Part shown: positions 59,435-64,000 of the stretch, piece by piece
How the letters are laid out: every line of letters begins with the position of its first letter
How positions within the stretch are numbered: position 1 is the first letter of the stretch
Assembly (NCBI GenBank): GCA_035946625.1
Contig: DASYZE010000032.1
Span: 62,001-126,000 of the forward strand
Length of the DNA stretch: 64,000 nucleotides
Direction: 5' to 3'
From: DASYXZ01 sp035946625
Lineage (GTDB): Bacteria; Acidobacteriota; Terriglobia; UBA7540
Notes under the pieces: model-generated
What the model was told of the DNA's origin: nothing
The model's input: only the letters and a program-made list of their open reading frames with translations
The model's database searches: none
Program-made: the position numbers and the translations under genes

Positions 59435-59538
59435 GTAGGGGCAGGCCTTGTGCCTGCCCTTTTCTTTAGGACACGGACAAGCGTCGGAGGAACGGCAACA
59501 AAGGGCACCCATCCGTCAGCTGACGGAGGTGCCCCTAC
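59435..59538. mobile_element. MITE-like inverted-repeat element 1
   Basis: It begins GTAGGGGCAGGCC and ends GGTGCCCCTAC. The inner parts pair partly (TCCGTCAGCTGACGGA palindrome). No coding capacity. Related elements lie at 59,551, 62,002, 63,110 and 63,335. Confidence 0.65.
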
Positions 59539-59550
59539 GGTGGGGAATAT

Positions 59551-59644
59551 GTAGGGGCAGGCACAAGGCCTGCCCCTTTCTTCTTGGACACGGACAATGT
59601 TCGCCGGAACGACATCAAAAGGCGCCCACAAGGGGCGCCCCTAC
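59551..59644. mobile_element. MITE-like inverted-repeat element 2
   Basis: It begins GTAGGGGCAGGC and ends GGGGCGCCCCTAC. It shares GGACACGGACAA with element 1. It ends 7 bp before the stop codon of the TPR gene. Confidence 0.65.
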
Positions 59645-59650
59645 TTCAGG

Positions 59651-61933
59651 TTATCCGCCGAGCACGGTGAGCGCCTTGCGAATATCGTCGGCGTGCGGAT
59701 ACTTCGGGTCGATTTGCAGCGCGCGCTCCAGATGTTCTTTGGCTTGCGCGCGATCGTTGGCGCCCTCGTAAGCCATGCCCAAGTGGTATTGATAATTAGG
59801 GTTATTCGGTTCCGCTTTCGCAGCTCCTTCCAGAAGGTCGATGGCCAGCCGGTAGGAAGCCTTTTGATAATACGCCCAGGCCAGGGTGTCCGCAGAGTAG
59901 GGTGAGTTTGGCAATCCGCGACGGGCCACTTGCGCGTAACTGAGGGCCACGTCACTATTGCCACCATGCTCGAGCAGCAAGTAGGCCAGATTATTAGCGG
60001 CCAGGGGATAGTCGGGGACGATCTGCAGCGCCTTCTGATAAAGGGTCTGCGCCTTCTGCCAGTTGCCCCGTGAATCTTCCAGGATGCCCAGCATCATCAC
60101 AGGGCGAACGTCGCGCGGGTATCTTTGAATCATGGTCTCATAGTCCGCCACCGCTTTGTCAGCGGATCCCCGCGCGGCCTGAACCCGGGCCAGCAACAAG
60201 AATGCATTGCCATTATTGGGGTCGAGCTCGACTGCCTTCTGCAATGCCGCTTCAGCCTTGTCCGGTTCCTTGTTTCCCATCAAGAGTGTGCCCAACAAAG
60301 CGTAAAAAGTGCTGTTGTTGGGCGCCTTGGAGATTTGCGCGTTCACCCGGTCCAGGGCCTTCGGGATCTGTTTTTGCTGGATGTCAATTGCCACCAGGTC
60401 CTGAAGGGCTTCGCTCGAATTCGGATTGAGCGTCAGGGCCTGTTCGAATAGCTTTTCGGCCTCGGGGGAACGTTTTTGGAGGAGCCGCAACACGCCCATG
60501 CTGGTGTAAGCTGCCGGGTCCTGAGGCGCTAATTCCATGGCCTTTTTCAGGTCGGCCTCAGCGCCCGCAGCATCCTTCTTCATCATTCTTGCATTTGAAC
60601 GCAAGAGGTATCCCTTGGGATAGGCGGGCGCGGCCTCAATGAGTTTTTGGCTGACTTGCTCAAGCATGTCCGCATCACCCTTGCGCACCGCAACTTGCGC
60701 CAAGGCCTCGAGTGGGCCGGTCATGTTGGGGCGGAGTTTGACCGCGGCTTGCCACTCGGAAGTAGCCTGTCCCACGTCGCCGGATTGCGCGAAGGCGATC
60801 CCGAGCTGGTAATGGGCGATGGCATTGTTGGGATCAGCTTTCAGTGCCGACTGCAACAAGGGGATTGCATCTGCGGATTTGGATTCCCGGTTAAAAATCT
60901 CGGCCCGGTAGATTTGTCCGTCCAGATCTTTGGAATCGTTCTTCAGAATCTCGTCATTTAGTTTCGCGGCATCGGCCAACTGGTTTTTTAGAATCAGGAG
61001 CTCGATGTAATTCTTCTTCACGCGCAGGTCTTTGGGGTGGGCTTGATAAAGCGAGGCATATTCAGCTAAAGCCTTGTCGTTTTCACCAAAGCTGAAGTAA
61101 TAGTCGCCCAGCATTCGATAGGCTTCGGAATTGTCGGGCATCTTGCTCTTGGCGTCCTTCAAGACTTGTTCCGCTTTGTCCGGTTGTTTTTGAGCGATAT
61201 CAAGGCGCGCCAGGGCGGCGTAGGTGGCCGGGTTCTTGGGATTAAGATCCATGGCGTGGCGCAATTGCTCCTCGGCTTCGGACCAGCGCTTTTGCTGCCC
61301 GTAAAAGCTGGCCAGGGCCATCAGGGCCGGCACCGACTTGGGATCGAGTTGAACGGCCTTCTTCAAGCTCGCTTCGGCCGCCGCCGGTTGCTTGGCAATT
61401 TCCTGCAATCCACCAAGGTTCAGATAGGACTTGGAGAGGTTGGGATTGAGCTGGACGGCCGCTTGCATTTGTGCCAACGATTCATCCGGTTTTCCTTCGC
61501 CGGCCAGGGCGTCGGCCAGCAGGGTGTGAGCGTCCACATTATCGGGTTCGGCGGCGACCACGATCTTGGCTTGCTCTTCCGCCTTCTTAAATTCTCGTCC
61601 CGCAAAAAGAAGATTGCCAAGATCCACGCGAGCCTTGTTATTCTTGGGAGCAAGATCGACGGTGCGCTGCAACTCCGCGTAAGCCTGGTTGAAGATTTTC
61701 AATTTCATGTAGCACTGCGCCAGTTGGTAGTGTGCGTCCGCGTAAGCGGGGTCTATCTTGATGGCATTTTGGAATTGGATGGCCGCTTCGCGGTACTTCT
61801 CGGTTTGGAAGTAACGCGTGCCACTGTCAAAGTAGGCGTGTTTTTCCTTGTTGGGATCGTGCGAACATCCCGCCACAAAAGCTGCCAGCAGGACGATAAC
61901 CAACCCATAGCGCAATGCATATCGGTTTTTCAT
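59651..61933 (-). CDS. prsT: PEP-CTERM-system TPR lipoprotein (PrsT-like)
   Basis: 760 residues from ATG 61,933 (MKNRYALRYG), with GGAGA 8 bp upstream. Lipoprotein signal: LVIVLLAAFVAGC, Cys23. The rest is a string of about 20 tetratricopeptide repeats, beginning YFDSGTRYFQTEKYREAAIQFQNAIKIDPAYADAHYQLA and regular to the C-terminus. TPR lipoproteins of this type are regular members of exosortase/exopolysaccharide loci and probably scaffold assembly of the polymer-export machinery. Leftward, convergent with PEP-CTERM gene 1. Confidence 0.88.
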   Translation of the reverse strand: MKNRYALRYGLVIVLLAAFVAGCSHDPNKEKHAYFDSGTRYFQTEKYREAAIQFQNAIKIDPAYADAHYQLAQCYMKLKIFNQAYAELQRTVDLAPKNNKARVDLGNLLFAGREFKKAEEQAKIVVAAEPDNVDAHTLLADALAGEGKPDESLAQMQAAVQLNPNLSKSYLNLGGLQEIAKQPAAAEASLKKAVQLDPKSVPALMALASFYGQQKRWSEAEEQLRHAMDLNPKNPATYAALARLDIAQKQPDKAEQVLKDAKSKMPDNSEAYRMLGDYYFSFGENDKALAEYASLYQAHPKDLRVKKNYIELLILKNQLADAAKLNDEILKNDSKDLDGQIYRAEIFNRESKSADAIPLLQSALKADPNNAIAHYQLGIAFAQSGDVGQATSEWQAAVKLRPNMTGPLEALAQVAVRKGDADMLEQVSQKLIEAAPAYPKGYLLRSNARMMKKDAAGAEADLKKAMELAPQDPAAYTSMGVLRLLQKRSPEAEKLFEQALTLNPNSSEALQDLVAIDIQQKQIPKALDRVNAQISKAPNNSTFYALLGTLLMGNKEPDKAEAALQKAVELDPNNGNAFLLLARVQAARGSADKAVADYETMIQRYPRDVRPVMMLGILEDSRGNWQKAQTLYQKALQIVPDYPLAANNLAYLLLEHGGNSDVALSYAQVARRGLPNSPYSADTLAWAYYQKASYRLAIDLLEGAAKAEPNNPNYQYHLGMAYEGANDRAQAKEHLERALQIDPKYPHADDIRKALTVLGG

Positions 61934-62001
61934 AACGGCATTCTCCAACTGAGGCTCTTGTTCCTCAATGCGAATAGATTAGCAGATTCCCAGCGCAACT
62001 G

Positions 62002-62088
62002 GTAGGGGCACCCCTTGTGGGTGCCCTTTTGGTGTGGGATTATATTCAGACGGAAAACAAAAAGGGCACCCACAAGGGGTGCCCCTAC
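62002..62088. mobile_element. MITE-like inverted-repeat element 3
   Basis: A perfect terminal inverted repeat of about 29 bp (GTAGGGGCACCCCTTGTGGG at the left, its complement at the right) surrounds about 30 bp. It lies between the TPR gene and the terminator of PEP-CTERM gene 2. Confidence 0.75.
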
Positions 62089-62092
62089 AAGG

Positions 62093-62132
62093 AAAAGGCC
62101 CCGGTCACGCTTTCGCGGAACCGAGGCCTTTT
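62093..62132 (-). terminator. Rho-independent terminator of PEP-CTERM gene 2
   Basis: On the minus strand AAAAGGCC (62,132-62,125) pairs with GGCCTTTT (62,100-62,093), and an inner stem of CGGT/ACCG and GCGAAAGC strengthens the hairpin. The T-run follows. It lies 36 bp after the stop codon at 62,169. Confidence 0.75.
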
Positions 62133-62168
62133 CAAGGGTGGAATGATTCAATGACTGACCTAAAACTA

Positions 62169-62801
62169 TTACGAAAGCAGCTTGCGTCGCAGGAAGCCTG
62201 CCATGCCGAGGATCCCTGTGCCGAACAGGGCCAGCGAGCCGGGCTCGGGAACCGGAGTGCTGCCATCAATATCTTGGGAAAGCAGGTTGTGCGACCCATC
62301 CCCTTTAACGACGCCACCTTGGTTGGGGCTGCCAAGAGCTTGCACGTGAACTGCCGAGAACGAAGTTCCGGACGCCATCGTTACATCCACCGTCCAGCTG
62401 TAAGTGTTGCCGTTCAGTTCCAGTCCTGGGTTAATGTTCCAGCAGGCGGATTCTGTTACATTACCTGCACAAGCACCAGCGCCAGGGTTTATTGGACCAG
62501 TTGACAGCGAGGTGTCAGTAGGATCCATGGCAAATGCGGTTGCGTTGTTGCCCCAGCCTCCCGTTTTGGCACTGACGAGGGACACGCCCATCAAGAAATA
62601 TGGAGTGCCAGCGGTGGTGTTCGCGGTAACCACCGTAATAGTCACGTCAAAGACGTTCCCTGCGTCTCCGCCGGAGTCTGGCGCGATGCTCACTGACCAG
62701 ACATCGCCAGCAGTGTCTGTAAATGAGTCGGCCTTCGCCATTGAACCCAGAGCAAGCACCAGAACAGCCGCTGAGAGTAAGCTAAAAACTTTGTTCTTCA
62801 T
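62169..62801 (-). CDS. PEP-CTERM sorting-domain protein 2
   Basis: 210 residues, GGAGGAAATTCG before ATG 62,801. Signal peptide KVFSLLSAAVLVLALGSMAKA. Mature domain with beta pattern (DVWSVSIAPDSGGDAGNVFDVTITVV). The C-terminus STPVPEPGSLALFGTGILGM, then AGFLRRKLL, is a canonical PEP-CTERM signal almost identical to that of protein 1. The two mature domains are unrelated. A sigma-54-like promoter lies upstream at 62,935-62,952. Confidence 0.92.
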   Translation of the reverse strand: MKNKVFSLLSAAVLVLALGSMAKADSFTDTAGDVWSVSIAPDSGGDAGNVFDVTITVVTANTTAGTPYFLMGVSLVSAKTGGWGNNATAFAMDPTDTSLSTGPINPGAGACAGNVTESACWNINPGLELNGNTYSWTVDVTMASGTSFSAVHVQALGSPNQGGVVKGDGSHNLLSQDIDGSTPVPEPGSLALFGTGILGMAGFLRRKLLS

Positions 62802-62934
62802 CGAATTTCCTCCACCCCTATCCTACAGATTGAGACCCGATCATTTGGGCCTTCAAGCTTTTTAAGCCAGGCAGAATTATGAGTTCAGACTACCCTTTTT
62901 ACTTCGTATGGCATTTGCGAAGACGCCATGCTAG

Positions 62935-62952
62935 TAGCAATCGACCCGCCAA
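62935..62952 (-). promoter_or_regulatory. Sigma-54 promoter of PEP-CTERM gene 2
   Basis: On the minus strand TTGGCGGGTCGATTGCTA: TGGCGG-GTCGA-TTGCT, close to TGGCAC-N5-TTGCA with correct 12-bp GG-GC spacing. The transcript would carry a leader of about 125 nt. The rest of 62,802-63,109 holds no gene. Confidence 0.65.
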
Positions 62953-63109
62953 TCTGCAGTTTTCGGCGCACGGCTAACAAATTCCTATAAGTCAGCCATT
63001 ATCAAGCAGATGCGAATTGCCCACGGGATTTCAATTTTGGAATCGGGGGTTTGGTGGACCGATGATGTGCACAATGCTTCACTTAAATGGCTAACAGTTT
63101 CAATGAATC

Positions 63110-63204
63110 GTAGGGGCACCTCCGTCACCTGACGGATGGGTACCCTCCTGCACGCCAAGAAGGAATAAGGGTAGCCATCCGTCAGGTGACGGAGGCGCCC
63201 CTAC
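63110..63204. mobile_element. MITE-like inverted-repeat element 4
   Basis: It begins GTAGGGGCACCTCCGTCACCTGACGGATGG and ends CCGTCAGGTGACGGAGGCGCCCCTAC (both described here as the element's own terminal repeats). The terminal repeats are long and pair with few mismatches. No coding capacity. Confidence 0.7.
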
Positions 63205-63334
63205 CGTTAATCTATTATTTCCAGTTAGATGTGGCTATTAATGGGCATCCATACGCAATGGCTGAGTCTGAATTCGCCATGGGGATTTGGCTGATGTGGA
63301 ATGGACTTACCGTCCGGTGGAAAGCCATTTCCCT

Positions 63335-63496
63335 GTAGGGGCACCCCTTGTGGGTGCCCTTTTGCATGCCGAGAAGAAAAATGGCAAGTACGAGGGCTGG
63401 AAAATTTAGGGCAGGGACGACAGGAAGAATAACGACAAGCAAGAGGGCACGCACGAGGGCAGGAAGAAAAAAGGGCACCCCAAGGGGTGCCCCTAC
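63335..63496. mobile_element. MITE-like inverted-repeat element 5
   Basis: It begins GTAGGGGCACCCCTTGTGGG and ends with the complement. It is the longest of the five (162 bp), with a central block rich in GAGGGC and GGCA. Its right end supplies the TAG stop codon of the EpsI gene. Confidence 0.7.
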
Positions 63497-64000
63497 TTCG
63501 GAACGTACTGGACGAGGAGGGGGTCGACGTCCTGAATTAATGCGACCGCACGCTGCTCCGCGCTTGCCACAGTTTCGTTCTGTGCGATGGGGGTCATAAA
63601 GCGCACCAAAGCGCCATCGCTTCGGTTCAATCTGATGGCATCGGCTACCAGGTAGAATTTTGCCCAGTACTCGCTGGGGATCACTCTCCCATGAGCCTGA
63701 TACCAGTAGAGCACCAATTGGCGGTCCAATCCCTTGGCGATGACGTAGCGGTTTACCCTGATGTTGCCGGAACCCGGAATCGACAGCGAGACGCGGCTGA
63801 ATTCAACCGGCGTCCATCCGGCGCCAGGAAGGCAATTTTGCGGAGAGTGCATGGTGCTGCCCGTCCGTTGGGTGGGGAAATAAGCCAGGAAGAAATCAAC
63901 CGGGAATTCGTTGGGACTGCGGCTAAAACTGCGCTCAACAAACTCCCCGTCACCAAGCACGTTAAGCGCCCACTGTGGGATGGGAATGTCCCTTCCTTTC
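63493..64000 (-). CDS. epsI: EpsI, exosortase-associated protein (5' end outside window)
   Basis: The frame runs off the right edge; 169 residues are in view. EpsI family motifs: VDFFLAYFPTQRTGSTMHSP, then QNCLPGAGW, VNRYVIAKGLDRQLVLYWYQ, HGRVIPSEYWAKFYLVADAI and RNR-like segments. NCLPG(A/S)GW and WYQ..GR are diagnostic. In exosortase loci EpsI is separate or fused to the exosortase C-terminus; upstream sequence would show which. It acts in exopolysaccharide processing. The stop codon is formed by the end of a MITE-like element, so the C-terminus may be shifted from the ancestral one. Confidence 0.9.
   Translation of the reverse strand, partial: KGRDIPIPQWALNVLGDGEFVERSFSRSPNEFPVDFFLAYFPTQRTGSTMHSPQNCLPGAGWTPVEFSRVSLSIPGSGNIRVNRYVIAKGLDRQLVLYWYQAHGRVIPSEYWAKFYLVADAIRLNRSDGALVRFMTPIAQNETVASAEQRAVALIQDVDPLLVQYVPK

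Noticed and set aside
1..64000. CRISPR arrays and rRNA genes
   Set aside because: I looked for regularly spaced identical repeats and for rRNA signatures and saw none. The GGTCCAG sites and MITE-like elements are irregular in spacing.

Overview
The window looks like a chromosomal segment of an acidobacterium or a close relative, with a composite integrated island on the left (about 1-40,620) and resident chromosome on the right (about 40,620-64,000). This placement rests on the right half: an exosortase/PEP-CTERM locus (EpsI, TPR lipoprotein, XrtA-type polysaccharide deacetylase, sigma-54 activators, two PEP-CTERM proteins) together with PilZ signalling proteins and moderately high GC. It is inference from gene content, not from a marker gene.

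Island, left part (1-19,500). A leftward block carries an ankyrin protein cut by the window edge, a lipoprotein-like zeta kinase, a relaxase, two MobC-like proteins, a candidate oriT and a VirD4-type coupling protein. Two different IS110 transposases follow, bracketed by two copies of a module (long leader plus small CDS). Next come a predicted trypsin-like peptidase with a small partner protein, and several small accessory proteins typical of conjugative elements. These are preceded by repeated leader sequences (two families) and by a 23-25 bp motif present three times. A phospholipase C-like phosphoesterase and an HNH protein lie in the same stretch.

Island, right part (about 19,500-38,840). 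This looks like a separate integrative element. Its integrase sits at the left end. Both ends carry a diverged repeat of about 160 bp that finishes exactly in the 3' acceptor strand of tRNA-Leu. The cargo is defensive: HipBA, an ArdA-like antirestriction protein, a type II CBASS operon (HTH-JAB fusion, E2, E1, CD-NTase, Cap4-like nuclease-SAVED effector, then a Zn-ribbon/HEPN-like gene) and an MmeI-like type IIL restriction-modification enzyme. It also carries a LodA/LodB-type quinocofactor oxidase operon with a dihaem cytochrome.

Junction (38,834-40,660). A complete tRNA-Leu(UAA) gene is interrupted by a 228-nt group I intron in the anticodon. It is followed by a second integrase and then by the 5' 42 nt of a different, intronless tRNA-Leu(UAA). 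The simplest reading is that the second integrase's element broke the resident tRNA in its anticodon arm and that the intron-containing tRNA stands in for it.

Chromosome (40,700-64,000). It begins with an MBL-PilZ fusion and a PilZ-GAF-PAS-adenylate cyclase. A nonsense-interrupted type I restriction N-terminal gene, two tandem nucleotidyltransferase/HEPN toxin-antitoxin pairs and small orphan genes follow. The PEP-CTERM/exosortase locus closes the window: histidine kinase, two sigma-54 activators, deacetylase, BNR-repeat secreted protein, PEP-CTERM proteins with sigma-54-like promoters, TPR lipoprotein and EpsI running off the right edge. Five MITE-like inverted-repeat elements are packed into 4 kb of this locus.
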